From assembly GCA_002501205.1 (NCBI GenBank), contig DLRW01000062.1, forward strand, positions 1-62,550: 62,550 nt of DNA. The letters run 5' to 3'. Each line of letters begins with the position of its first letter. Within the stretch, counting starts at the first letter, position 1. Below, piece by piece: positions 50,678 to 59,288 of this stretch. A program made the position numbers and the translations under genes. The DNA is from Flavobacteriales bacterium UBA7878. GTDB taxonomy: Bacteria > Bacteroidota > Bacteroidia > Flavobacteriales > Schleiferiaceae. The notes under the pieces are model-generated. The model made no database searches. It was not told the origin of the DNA and saw only the letters and a list, made by a program, of their open reading frames with translations.

Positions 50678-53167
50678 TTATTTACTGTTAGCCAGTTTCT
50701 TGATCTCTGAAATTTGGCTGGCAAAGAAAGAACTTTTTTCGGGATATTTCAACATCAGAATTTCATAGGCTTGAATTGCCTTTTTGTAGTGCTTTTGTCG
50801 AATGTAAACCTTAGCCAGGGTCTCGGTTACCAAACCACTTCCTTGATCCTCACCTTTCTCTTCCGGCACCTCAACTTTAGTTGGTTTTGGACTGGTAGGT
50901 CCAGCTTCGCGACTTTGCTTCTTCAGCTCCGGTAATTTCTCTACAAAGGAATCAAGCAAATCAATCTTTTTAGAGATTTCTTCCTTCGGTTCTTGATCTT
51001 CTAATTCCTCCTTAGGTTTAGCCGGTTCTCTTGGTGATTCACCTTTGGCTATACGTTTTAACCACTGTGAGAAACTCGGTTCCTTCGCCTGGCTTGGAGT
51101 AGAAACTTCTGGCTCTGAAATCTCTTCTATTTGCTCGGCTTCCGCTTCTTCGGGTTCAGATTCAGTTTTGGAATCTATTTCCTTCTCCGCTGTTGACGGC
51201 TCAGACTGCGAGCTGGATTCCGCCTCCGGTTCTTCGATCGGCTCATCCACTTCTGAAGTTTCTTTCGCTACCAGCTGTTCCGCTGCTGTGGTCGTTTCTT
51301 CGACTTCGGCAACACGATTTTCACTCTCCTCCTCTTCAAGCGACTTAGCTTCATTAGGCTCTTCTGCCTCCTGCTCTTTCTCCGCCAAGGCTGCTTCCAA
51401 GCTTTTCTTGCGCTCTTCAATCAGCTCATTCATGCGCTGCTCCCGCAATGCCGATAAGGAATCAGTATCCCCTTCTTCATTGGATCCGCTGCGCATTTTC
51501 TCGGCTAATTGTTCAATGCGACGTATCTCTGAATCTAAATCTTCTTCCGCTTCTTCTTTAACATCCGCAGGCTCTTCAGCCTCTGCTGCTTTTATTTCTT
51601 CTGAACTCTCTGTGGAGTCTTGTTCGGAATCTTCCGCATTAGTTTCTGCCTCAGTTTCCTCAACTTCCGAATCAGAGTTCAAGTCCGCTTCTTCTTCAAC
51701 TTGATTGGCTTCTTCTTGACTAGCTTCTTCTGGTTGCGATTCCTCTGTTTCCGCCTGAACCTCGTCTTCTACCTGAGGGATTTTAATCTCTACCTCAAAA
51801 AGTTGCTCTTCATTCAAAGGTAAATCTGCCATCAGAGCCTCTAACTGACGATGTTCTTCCATTAACACTTCCAGCTCCTCCCTGCTCAGGGCATCGCTAT
51901 TGCGCAGCGTTTCCAGACGATCGCGAATCATGCGAATACGCGAGGCTAAGGCTAAATCACTTTTCGCCTCCTCCGGACTTAAATCTGTTGGTATGCTCGT
52001 ATCCGAATTTTCTTCTTCGGTATTTTCGGGTTCGGAAGAGCTTTCCGCTTCTATTCCTTGTTCTTCTTCAGAGAAGTATTCTGGGCTTTCAACATTTATG
52101 GAGTCCAGTTCTTCCTCTTCATCCCAATCGGCTTCTTCCTCTTCAGGTTCCTCAATACTTTCGAAACGACGCGCAAAACGACGACGGATTAAGGCTTCAA
52201 TATCAATAGGTGAGTCAGCCCAAGGCTCACGTTCTTCTTCCTCGAAGGAAAGGCTCGACTTAGGTTCTGGCTCGGTAGCTTGTTCAACGGAATCTTCTTC
52301 AATGGAACTTGAATCCTCTGTTCCTTCTTTCGGTTCGGATACGGGCTCGGATAAGTCCTCTTGACTTTCGGTTGGAATTTCGGTTAGACTTTCATCCTGA
52401 ACACCAGGAACCTCATTTTCAGTTGCTTTTACAGCTTCTTCTGTGCTAGCATCTGCTTCTTTAATTTCATCTGTAGCTTCCTTCTGAACGGAATCCTCTT
52501 TAACCTCTTCTTTTGGTTCTGGCTCGGGGGCCGATGGTTTACCCTGATCAAAAAGCTTGGCTTCACCTTCGGATTTTTGGGACTCAAATTGTTCGCGAAC
52601 CTGACGATTGCGCTCTAAAATGGCTTTTACTCTCTCCTGCGGACTAAGCTCCGATAGGTTCTCGGGTAAAGCAGAAGGCAAATCTTTTTTAGGCGTTTTT
52701 GGAACTTCAGCTGGTTTCTCGGCTTGCGGCTCTACTTTTTCTTCTGGACTACTTTCAACAGCAGGTAAGGCTTCTGCTGCAATATCTTCAGGAACCGAAA
52801 TCTCTTCTACTTGCGGCTTAGGTTCCTCTACCACTTCCTGTTCGGCAACAGGAGCTTCGGTTATCTGCGCCAGAACAGGTGGACTGCTTACCGACTCTAC
52901 TTCAACTGTTTCGACACCACTATTTAAGGTAGGTTTTCGATTTTCGAAGAGTTCAAAAAGTACTGATCGGTCATTGGTCAGGACCGCTGTTTTCCCCAAT
53001 TGCTGATTAAAGAGATGTTCGGAAGAAGTGCGTAAACGCAGGCCATACATCAGCTGTATCAACTGACTGTAAGGATATTTCCGGGCCAAATCGCGCAAAT
53101 CATCCACCAGATAATCTGCTACATGTTTGGGGTCTTCAAGTAGTTTATGAAAATCTTCGGTTCTCAA
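50678..53167 (-). CDS. Very acidic low-complexity protein with C-terminal TPR-like segment
   Basis: 829 residues. The first 75 residues (FHKLLEDPKHVADYLVDDLRDL, then KYPYSQLIQLMYGLRLRTSSEHLFNQQLGKTAV) are a folded-looking conserved domain. The last 60 residues contain one TPR-like hairpin (LAKVYIRQKHYKKAIQAYEILMLKYPEKSS). The roughly 650 residues between are almost wholly glutamate, serine, alanine and proline. Not a secreted protein: no signal peptide. The start is TTG, immediately after the lptE stop, with GGAG upstream; no ATG is available near the conserved start. Function unknown; the place between lptE and secG suggests an envelope-biogenesis link. Confidence 0.8.
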   Translation of the reverse strand: MRTEDFHKLLEDPKHVADYLVDDLRDLARKYPYSQLIQLMYGLRLRTSSEHLFNQQLGKTAVLTNDRSVLFELFENRKPTLNSGVETVEVESVSSPPVLAQITEAPVAEQEVVEEPKPQVEEISVPEDIAAEALPAVESSPEEKVEPQAEKPAEVPKTPKKDLPSALPENLSELSPQERVKAILERNRQVREQFESQKSEGEAKLFDQGKPSAPEPEPKEEVKEDSVQKEATDEIKEADASTEEAVKATENEVPGVQDESLTEIPTESQEDLSEPVSEPKEGTEDSSSIEEDSVEQATEPEPKSSLSFEEEEREPWADSPIDIEALIRRRFARRFESIEEPEEEEADWDEEEELDSINVESPEYFSEEEQGIEAESSSEPENTEEENSDTSIPTDLSPEEAKSDLALASRIRMIRDRLETLRNSDALSREELEVLMEEHRQLEALMADLPLNEEQLFEVEIKIPQVEDEVQAETEESQPEEASQEEANQVEEEADLNSDSEVEETEAETNAEDSEQDSTESSEEIKAAEAEEPADVKEEAEEDLDSEIRRIEQLAEKMRSGSNEEGDTDSLSALREQRMNELIEERKKSLEAALAEKEQEAEEPNEAKSLEEEESENRVAEVEETTTAAEQLVAKETSEVDEPIEEPEAESSSQSEPSTAEKEIDSKTESEPEEAEAEQIEEISEPEVSTPSQAKEPSFSQWLKRIAKGESPREPAKPKEELEDQEPKEEISKKIDLLDSFVEKLPELKKQSREAGPTSPKPTKVEVPEEKGEDQGSGLVTETLAKVYIRQKHYKKAIQAYEILMLKYPEKSSFFASQISEIKKLANSK

Positions 53168-53665
53168 TTACCAATCTCCAATTGCGCGGTTAAGGATATT
53201 TTCTGACAATTCTTGACAAACCTGCTCATGCAATTCCGCTTCTATGGCATTGATATCCTGATTGGCATCAAAGTCTACAAAACGGCTAAAACGTTCCTCA
53301 AATCCTTTGTCGGGGTCTAAGGTATTGATAAAGATTACATTCACCTCTACCGTTAAGCGGTTTTGCGCTACCGAACCTATATCAGAAGCCTGAGCATTAA
53401 TAGGTTGTATAGTATATTTTTCAATATTACCTGAAAACTGCATATGTCCATTACGTCGGACTAATTCCAAGGGAGTTTGCTGCACAAAGATGTCCCGCAG
53501 CTTTTCGGTAAAGACCTGCGCCAATTGGGGTTTCACCAAATCCGCGGTATTGGGGAAAAAGTCGATGCTTACGGTTTTTGCATCACCAACATCACCACCG
53601 GTAAAGCTGTATCCGCCACAAGCCTGTAATATCAGGATCAATGCAAGTGCAAGGGTTTTTCGCAT
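53168..53665 (-). CDS. lptE: LPS assembly lipoprotein LptE
   Basis: Outer-membrane lipoprotein that plugs LptD during lipopolysaccharide insertion. The signal peptide ends at a lipobox-like Cys (LILILQAC), followed at once by GGYSFTGG, the conserved start of mature LptE. Later segments FTEKLRDIFVQQTPLELV and FSGNIEKYTIQPINA fit the family. Length 165 residues. One base separates it from the sigma-54 activator upstream, and its stop is directly followed by the TTG of the acidic protein. Confidence 0.92.
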   Translation of the reverse strand: MRKTLALALILILQACGGYSFTGGDVGDAKTVSIDFFPNTADLVKPQLAQVFTEKLRDIFVQQTPLELVRRNGHMQFSGNIEKYTIQPINAQASDIGSVAQNRLTVEVNVIFINTLDPDKGFEERFSRFVDFDANQDINAIEAELHEQVCQELSENILNRAIGDW

Positions 53666-53666
53666 C

Positions 53667-54938
53667 TTATAAATTGTATTGCTTGATTTTACGGTAGAGA
53701 GTTCTCTCAGAAATCCCTAATTCCTCCGCAGCATCTTTACGTTTATTGTGATTGCGCTCCAAGGCGCGTTTAATCATCTCCAATTCTTTTTCCTGTAGCG
53801 TTACCGGCTCATCCTCTACAATATCATGACTGGCATCGTAGATGTCGGTTTGCAATTCAGGCTCATCATTATCGCTGTAAACGGGTAAATAGGTGTTTGA
53901 ATTTTCTTCAACCGCATTTCTTCCTTCCGGAATCTCCCTTTCTTCACGATAAATCCGACGGATCAAATTGCTGTTGTCGCTCTTCCATTCCTCGCTAATC
54001 TCATTATTCTGCATTAGCTCACCGGTCAACTTTTTCAGATCCGCAATATCCTTACGCATATCGAAAAGCACCTGGTAAAGAATTTCCCGCTCATTGCTAA
54101 AATCGCTACTCGACTGTTTTTGCTCTTCGCGATACAGGGCGGGTAAGCCCCCTTTTCCAGCATCGGGTAAATAGTTCATCAGGGTATTAGCCGAAATGGC
54201 CCGATCAGTTTCAATCACGGAAATTTGTTCTGCCAGATTTCGCAACTGACGGATGTTTCCCGGCCAATGGTAATTACGAAGGACCTCCACTGCATCCTCA
54301 TCCAATCGCAAGGTTGGAGTATGGTATTTATCAGCGAAATCTGCCGCAAACTTTCGAAAGATTAAATGAATATCATCCTTGCGCTCTCGCAATGCCGGCA
54401 GATGAATTTCCACCGTATTTAAACGATAATAAAGGTCTTCCCGAAATTTCCCTTTTTGCACGGCCCCCATCATATCTACATTGGTTGCCGCCACAATACG
54501 CACGTCGGTCTTCTGAATTTGAGAGGAACCTACTTTAATAAATTCTCCAGTTTCCAATACCCTTAGCAAGCGCACCTGGGTTGATAAGGGTAATTCCCCT
54601 ACTTCATCTAAAAAAATGGTCCCACCATCGGCTTCTTCGAAATAGCCCTTTCGGGTTCCGGTAGCTCCGGTAAAGGCTCCTTTCTCATGACCAAAAAGCT
54701 CACTATCGATGGTTCCTTCAGGAATAGCACCGCAGTTTACGGCGATGTATTTATTGTGTTTCCGATGACTTTGCGAATGAATTATCCGGGGAATAGCTTC
54801 TTTACCCACTCCACTTTCGCCAGATACCAAAACCGAAATATCGGTACTGGCTACTTGCAATGCTTTGTTAAGTGCCCGCTCCAATCCGGGACTATTGCCG
54901 ATAATACCAAATCGCTGTTTTACTTCTTGTAAGCTCAT
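53667..54938 (-). CDS. Sigma-54-dependent transcriptional activator without receiver domain
   Basis: 423 residues. The AAA+ domain starts almost at the N-terminus: Walker A GESGVGKE (residues 40-47), the sigma-54-contacting GAFTGA loop (87-92), Walker B TIFLDEVGE (107-115) and the R-finger region ALRERKDD. After a variable linker (about residues 260-375) comes a Fis-type helix-turn-helix (LEMIKRALERNHNKRKDAAEELGISERTLYRKI in part). No receiver, GAF or PAS sensor domain precedes the AAA+ domain, so input must come from the linker or from a partner. It shares one base with the upstream gene (TAATG). Confidence 0.93.
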   Translation of the reverse strand: MSLQEVKQRFGIIGNSPGLERALNKALQVASTDISVLVSGESGVGKEAIPRIIHSQSHRKHNKYIAVNCGAIPEGTIDSELFGHEKGAFTGATGTRKGYFEEADGGTIFLDEVGELPLSTQVRLLRVLETGEFIKVGSSQIQKTDVRIVAATNVDMMGAVQKGKFREDLYYRLNTVEIHLPALRERKDDIHLIFRKFAADFADKYHTPTLRLDEDAVEVLRNYHWPGNIRQLRNLAEQISVIETDRAISANTLMNYLPDAGKGGLPALYREEQKQSSSDFSNEREILYQVLFDMRKDIADLKKLTGELMQNNEISEEWKSDNSNLIRRIYREEREIPEGRNAVEENSNTYLPVYSDNDEPELQTDIYDASHDIVEDEPVTLQEKELEMIKRALERNHNKRKDAAEELGISERTLYRKIKQYNL

Positions 54939-55342
54939 TACTTCACTCGGTATTTTACACGGATCGCCTTATCCTGATGAATCCGACTGGCTGTACTCTG
55001 ATTAATAACCCAGGGTTTAAAAGCAGTAATTTCTACTTCATAAGCCTGAGGATAAGCCTTGGGGAGCTTCACACCTCGACGGCGACCACTGGCGATGCCT
55101 TCATAAATCAGTTTCCCCTGCGCATCGTATAGTTTTAATTCAAAACCAGTGGAAAGGTTTTGGATGCATACCTCTCGAGAGGTATCCGCTACACAATAAT
55201 AAAGTACGCCCTCGCTGCGGATTTTATCCTCTTCGATCCAAATGGTAAGATTATTATCTACCCAGCGACCATTCACCTTTTCTTGAGCCTTAAGACCCAA
55301 GCCGCTTAACAAAAGGCCAAGGATTAGCAGTTGTATTCTCAT
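54938..55342 (-). CDS. Small secreted protein, unknown function
   Basis: 134 residues from the ATG at 55342 with a signal peptide (MRIQLLILGLLLSGLGLKAQ). The mature part is strand-rich (VDNNLTIWIEEDKIRSEGVLYY, then FELKLYDAQGKLIYEGIASGRRRGVKLP) and ends in a basic tail. Not recognised. It lies 8 bases after miaB and its stop overlaps the sigma-54 activator start (TAATG), so it is part of the operon. Confidence 0.7.
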   Translation of the reverse strand: MRIQLLILGLLLSGLGLKAQEKVNGRWVDNNLTIWIEEDKIRSEGVLYYCVADTSREVCIQNLSTGFELKLYDAQGKLIYEGIASGRRRGVKLPKAYPQAYEVEITAFKPWVINQSTASRIHQDKAIRVKYRVK

Positions 55343-55350
55343 GCCTGGTT

Positions 55351-56808
55351 TTAGTCTTGTACCATCTCCCCAAAGAGGGTAGCCGTGGTGCAATCGGTAA
55401 TTTTTACTTTCACGAAATCCCCTGGTTTATGCTCTCCTGTTTTAGGGAAAACCACCATGGTATTCTGAGTATTCCGTCCTTTCCAATCCTGATCGCTACG
55501 CTTGGAATCACCTTCGATCAAAATTTCTTCTACCCTGCCAATATGCTCTTGATTGCGTTGCAAGGAATGCTCCTGTTGCAAGGCGATAATCTCATTCAAA
55601 CGACGTTTCTTGGTTTCCATATCCACATCGTCTTCCATCTTGCGTGCGGCAAAAGTGTTGGGACGTTCACTGTAGTAGAACATATAACCAAAGTCGTACC
55701 GAACATATTCCATCAGACTTAAAGTCTCTTTATGATCTTCTTCGGTTTCGGTTGGGAAGCCGGCAATCATATCGTGGGAAATACCACAATCAGGGATGAT
55801 CTTCCTTAGTCGATCAATCAAAGCGAAGTATTCTTCACGATTATGACCACGATTCATTTCCTTTAATATTCGGCTACTGCCGGATTGCACTGGAAGGTGA
55901 ATGTAATTACAGATATTATCATGACGGGCAATGGCATACAGCACTTCATCCGTCATATCTTGTGGATTACTGGTACTAAAACGAATGCGCATTTCGGGCA
56001 CCGCCAAGGCTACCATATCGAGCAATCCTGCAAAATTTACCGCCGAAGCTTTCGCCGTTTCCGAAGCTTTATCAAAGTCCTTTTTCAAACCACCTCCATA
56101 CCAGAGGTAGCTATCCACATTCTGACCTAAGAGCGTAATCTCCTTAAAGCCACGCGCTTGCAATTCGCGTACTTCGGCCAAAATGGTTTGAGGATTGCGA
56201 CTACGTTCGCGACCGCGGGTAAATGGAACCACGCAGAAGGTGCACATATTATCACAGCCTCGAGTAATAGACACAAATGCTGACACTCCATTTGAGTCAA
56301 TTCGCACCGGACTTACATCAGCATAGGTTTCTTCTTTAGACAAAAGCACGTTCACCGCTTTTCGCCCCCCGTCAACCTTTTCAATCAAATTGGGCAAATC
56401 CCGATAGGCATCCGGACCTACCACTAAATCGACCAACTTTTCTTCGTCTAAAAATTTATCCTTCAAGCGCTCAGCCATACAGCCTAAAACGCCAATCTTC
56501 ATGTCGGGACGTTCTTGTTTCAACTTATTGAAACTACTTAAGCGCTTACGCACCGTTTGCTCGGCCTTATCACGTATGGAGCAAGTATTGAGCAATACTA
56601 AATCTGCCTCTTCAACATTTCGGGTGGTCCCGAATCCTTCTTTAGCGAGAATGGAAGCCACGATTTCGGAATCCGAAAAGTTCATCTGACAGCCGTAACT
56701 CTCAATATACAACTTACGATCGCCGCGCTCTTCGCTTCCTTCCAGGGCGGTACCCTGAATATTTTCGTCCATCAATTTCGCCTCGGTGGCAGTCTCTTTC
56801 ATCGTCAT
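55351..56808 (-). CDS. miaB: tRNA-2-methylthio-N6-dimethylallyladenosine synthase
   Basis: Radical-SAM methylthiotransferase that adds a methylthio group to i6A37 in tRNA. The N-terminal UPF0004 domain has three cluster cysteines, C40 (ESYGCQMN), C76 (LLNTCSIRD) and C110 (VLGCMAER). The radical-SAM cluster is C185-x3-C189-x2-C192 in GCDNMCTFC. A TRAM domain ends the protein (RVEEILIEGDSKRSDQDWKGR). Length 485 residues. The first ATG (56808) is used; the ATG at 56802 is also possible. It begins the minus-strand operon from a good promoter. Confidence 0.96.
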   Translation of the reverse strand: MTMKETATEAKLMDENIQGTALEGSEERGDRKLYIESYGCQMNFSDSEIVASILAKEGFGTTRNVEEADLVLLNTCSIRDKAEQTVRKRLSSFNKLKQERPDMKIGVLGCMAERLKDKFLDEEKLVDLVVGPDAYRDLPNLIEKVDGGRKAVNVLLSKEETYADVSPVRIDSNGVSAFVSITRGCDNMCTFCVVPFTRGRERSRNPQTILAEVRELQARGFKEITLLGQNVDSYLWYGGGLKKDFDKASETAKASAVNFAGLLDMVALAVPEMRIRFSTSNPQDMTDEVLYAIARHDNICNYIHLPVQSGSSRILKEMNRGHNREEYFALIDRLRKIIPDCGISHDMIAGFPTETEEDHKETLSLMEYVRYDFGYMFYYSERPNTFAARKMEDDVDMETKKRRLNEIIALQQEHSLQRNQEHIGRVEEILIEGDSKRSDQDWKGRNTQNTMVVFPKTGEHKPGDFVKVKITDCTTATLFGEMVQD

Positions 56809-56821
56809 TTTATAAGGTCTG

Positions 56822-56850
56822 CAAAGGTACAAATGTAAGTCGATTGCCAA
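56822..56850 (-). promoter_or_regulatory. Promoter of the miaB-secG operon
   Basis: On the minus strand TTG (56850-56848), 18 bases, then TACCTTTG (56829-56822): a full Bacteroidota promoter match 13 bases before the miaB start. Confidence 0.7.
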
Positions 56851-56954
56851 TTTGACAGACCAAAAGATCGGACTCTCTTAACAAGGGTAAAACCTAAAAA
56901 CGAAAAACATTGATTTATTTTGCGCCTTATTCGCATGCTAATTCAAAGGAGTAC

Positions 56955-59288
56955 ATGGCAAAAAATTTAGTGATCGTCGAGTCGCCTGCCAAGGCAAAAA
57001 CTATTGAGAAATTTCTCGGAAAAGAGTATCAAGTAGAAAGTAGCTACGGGCATATACGCGACCTGGTACAGAAGGATATGGGTGTTGATGTGGAAAACAA
57101 CTTTGAACCAAAGTACGCCATCAGCAGCGACAAAAAAGAAGTCGTAAAAAAGCTAAAAAAATTAAGCAAGGACGCCGAAATGGTGTGGCTTGCATCGGAT
57201 GAGGACCGTGAAGGAGAAGCCATCGCTTGGCACCTTTACGAAGCATTAGGCCTAACTCCTACCCACACAAATCGCATTACTTTTTCAGAAATCACGAAAA
57301 AAGCGATCGATAAGGCCATCCAAAATCCACGTCGGATTAATACCGATTTGGTAAATGCCCAACAAGCTCGCCGGGTTCTGGATCGCTTAGTAGGCTTTGA
57401 GCTTTCTCCGGTTTTATGGAAGAAAGTGAAGGCAGGCTTATCGGCGGGAAGGGTACAATCCGTAGCAGTTCGCCTGATTGTAGAGCGTGAAATGGAGATT
57501 CGCAATTTTGAAGCGAAGTCTTATTTCCGCGTCGTAGCCGAATTCCAAAATGCTTCAGGCAAAAGCTTTAAAGCGGAGCTCAACAAACGTTTCGACACCG
57601 AAAAAGAGGCTCGCGAATTTTTAGATAATTGTGCCAAGCACTCCTTTAAAATTGACTCGGTAGAAACCAAGCCTGCGAAAAAATCGCCTGCGCCACCCTT
57701 TACCACTTCCACCCTGCAACAGGAGGCCGCTCGGAAACTGTATTTCTCAGTAAGTCAAACCATGTCGGTAGCCCAAAAGCTATACGAAGCAGGTTTGATT
57801 ACCTATATGCGTACCGATTCTACCAATTTATCAGACGACGCTTTAGGTGCCGCGCAATTGGAAATTGAAGATCAATACGGAAAAGATTATTCAAATACCC
57901 GTCGTTTTGCCACCAAGAGTAAAGGAGCACAAGAAGCGCACGAAGCCATTCGCCCTACTTATTTTAACCGCCATAGTGCCGGAACGGGCGATCAACAAAA
58001 GCGCCTATACGATCTAATTTGGAAAAGAGCCATTGCCTCTCAGATGAGCGATGCGCAATTGGAAAGAACTGTTTTCCATATCGATGCTCCCGGTGAAAAA
58101 CTGGAATTCGTGGCTCGTGGTGAAGTAATCACCTTCGAAGGTTTCTTAAAAGTTTACCTGGAAGGCACGGATGATGAAGATTCGGAAGAGCAATCTGGAA
58201 TGTTACCTGCTTCTAAGCAAGGGGAAAGCTTAAGCTACGAAGATATTGTTGCCACTCAGCGATTTACCAAGCACCCACCGCGCTATACCGAAGCGAGCTT
58301 GGTTAAGAAACTGGAAGAATTAGGCATTGGTCGTCCTTCGACTTATGCACCTACCATCAGCACCATTATTAAAAGGCAATACGTTGAGAAATCGGAATTA
58401 ACCGGAACTCAGCGCGATTACCTCCAAATGAGTTTAGCGGGCGGAATGGTAAAGGATCAAAAACTCAGCGAAACTACCGGAGCGGATAAAAACAAATTGA
58501 TCCCTACCGATATTGGAACCGTGGTAAATGGATTCCTAACGGAGCATTTCGATCAAATTCTGGATTATAACTTCACCGCTTCCGTAGAGGCTAAATTCGA
58601 CCAAATCGCTCATGGTCAGGAAGAGTGGACCGCCATGTTGGATGAGTTCTATCAAGACTTCCACCCGCATCTAAAAGAGGTGGAAGAGAATTCTGAACGA
58701 GCTACCGGCGAAAGAGTTCTAGGAGAAGACCCCAAGAGCGGTAAACCCATTATCGCGCGCATTGGCAGATATGGCCCCATGATTCAAATAGGGGAAGCTG
58801 AAGACGAAGAAAAACCTCGCTTTGCAAGCTTACAAAAAGGACAGAGCATCGATACCATTAGCCTGGAGGAAGCTTTGGACCTCTTTAAACTCCCACGTGA
58901 ATTAGGAGAGTATCAGGGTGAAAAGGTAAGTGCCAATATTGGCCGATTTGGTCCTTATGTAAAGTATAAAAGTGTTTTTGCTTCCATTAAAGCGGCGGAA
59001 GGTGATGATCCGATGACCATTGAATTGGATCGGGCAATCGAATTGATTGAAGCAAAAATAGAAGCCGATAAAAACAAATACATCAAGGTTTTTGACGAAG
59101 CTAAGCCTGTTATTGAGGTGCTAAACGGACGTTATGGTCCCTATTTAAAATCGGGGCGTAAAAACTATAAGCTTCCAAAAGATATTGAAGATCCTGCTAA
59201 AATAAGCCGGGAAGAAGCCGAGGCCATTATCGCGGATTCAGCTAAAAAACCCGCTAAAGGACGCGCTAAGAAAAGCACTAAGAAATGA
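56955..59288 (+). CDS. topA: DNA topoisomerase I
   Basis: Type IA topoisomerase that relaxes negative supercoils. The Toprim start LVIVESPAKAKTIEKFLG and the acidic DEDREGEAIAWHL, then the active-site Tyr 284 in ITYMRTDST and the GRVQSVAVRLIVEREMEI region are present. The C-terminus has three Topo_C-like repeats (IGRYGPMIQIG, IGRFGPYVKY, NGRYGPYLKSG) and a lysine-rich tail (KKPAKGRAKKSTKK) instead of the 4-Cys zinc fingers of the Escherichia coli enzyme. The ATG at 56955 follows AAAGGAG. Its TGA overlaps the next gene (ATGA). Confidence 0.97.
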   Translation: MAKNLVIVESPAKAKTIEKFLGKEYQVESSYGHIRDLVQKDMGVDVENNFEPKYAISSDKKEVVKKLKKLSKDAEMVWLASDEDREGEAIAWHLYEALGLTPTHTNRITFSEITKKAIDKAIQNPRRINTDLVNAQQARRVLDRLVGFELSPVLWKKVKAGLSAGRVQSVAVRLIVEREMEIRNFEAKSYFRVVAEFQNASGKSFKAELNKRFDTEKEAREFLDNCAKHSFKIDSVETKPAKKSPAPPFTTSTLQQEAARKLYFSVSQTMSVAQKLYEAGLITYMRTDSTNLSDDALGAAQLEIEDQYGKDYSNTRRFATKSKGAQEAHEAIRPTYFNRHSAGTGDQQKRLYDLIWKRAIASQMSDAQLERTVFHIDAPGEKLEFVARGEVITFEGFLKVYLEGTDDEDSEEQSGMLPASKQGESLSYEDIVATQRFTKHPPRYTEASLVKKLEELGIGRPSTYAPTISTIIKRQYVEKSELTGTQRDYLQMSLAGGMVKDQKLSETTGADKNKLIPTDIGTVVNGFLTEHFDQILDYNFTASVEAKFDQIAHGQEEWTAMLDEFYQDFHPHLKEVEENSERATGERVLGEDPKSGKPIIARIGRYGPMIQIGEAEDEEKPRFASLQKGQSIDTISLEEALDLFKLPRELGEYQGEKVSANIGRFGPYVKYKSVFASIKAAEGDDPMTIELDRAIELIEAKIEADKNKYIKVFDEAKPVIEVLNGRYGPYLKSGRKNYKLPKDIEDPAKISREEAEAIIADSAKKPAKGRAKKSTKK

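Noticed and set aside
51045..52364. Long serine-rich plus-strand frames (51045-51704 and 51900-52364)
   Set aside because: They are antisense to the Glu-rich gene; GAA/GAG and TCT/TCC repeats open the opposite strand. The minus-strand gene has conserved ends and operon context.
52608..53006. Plus-strand frame of 132 codons
   Set aside because: Antisense shadow of the acidic protein gene, with low-complexity Ser/Gly content.
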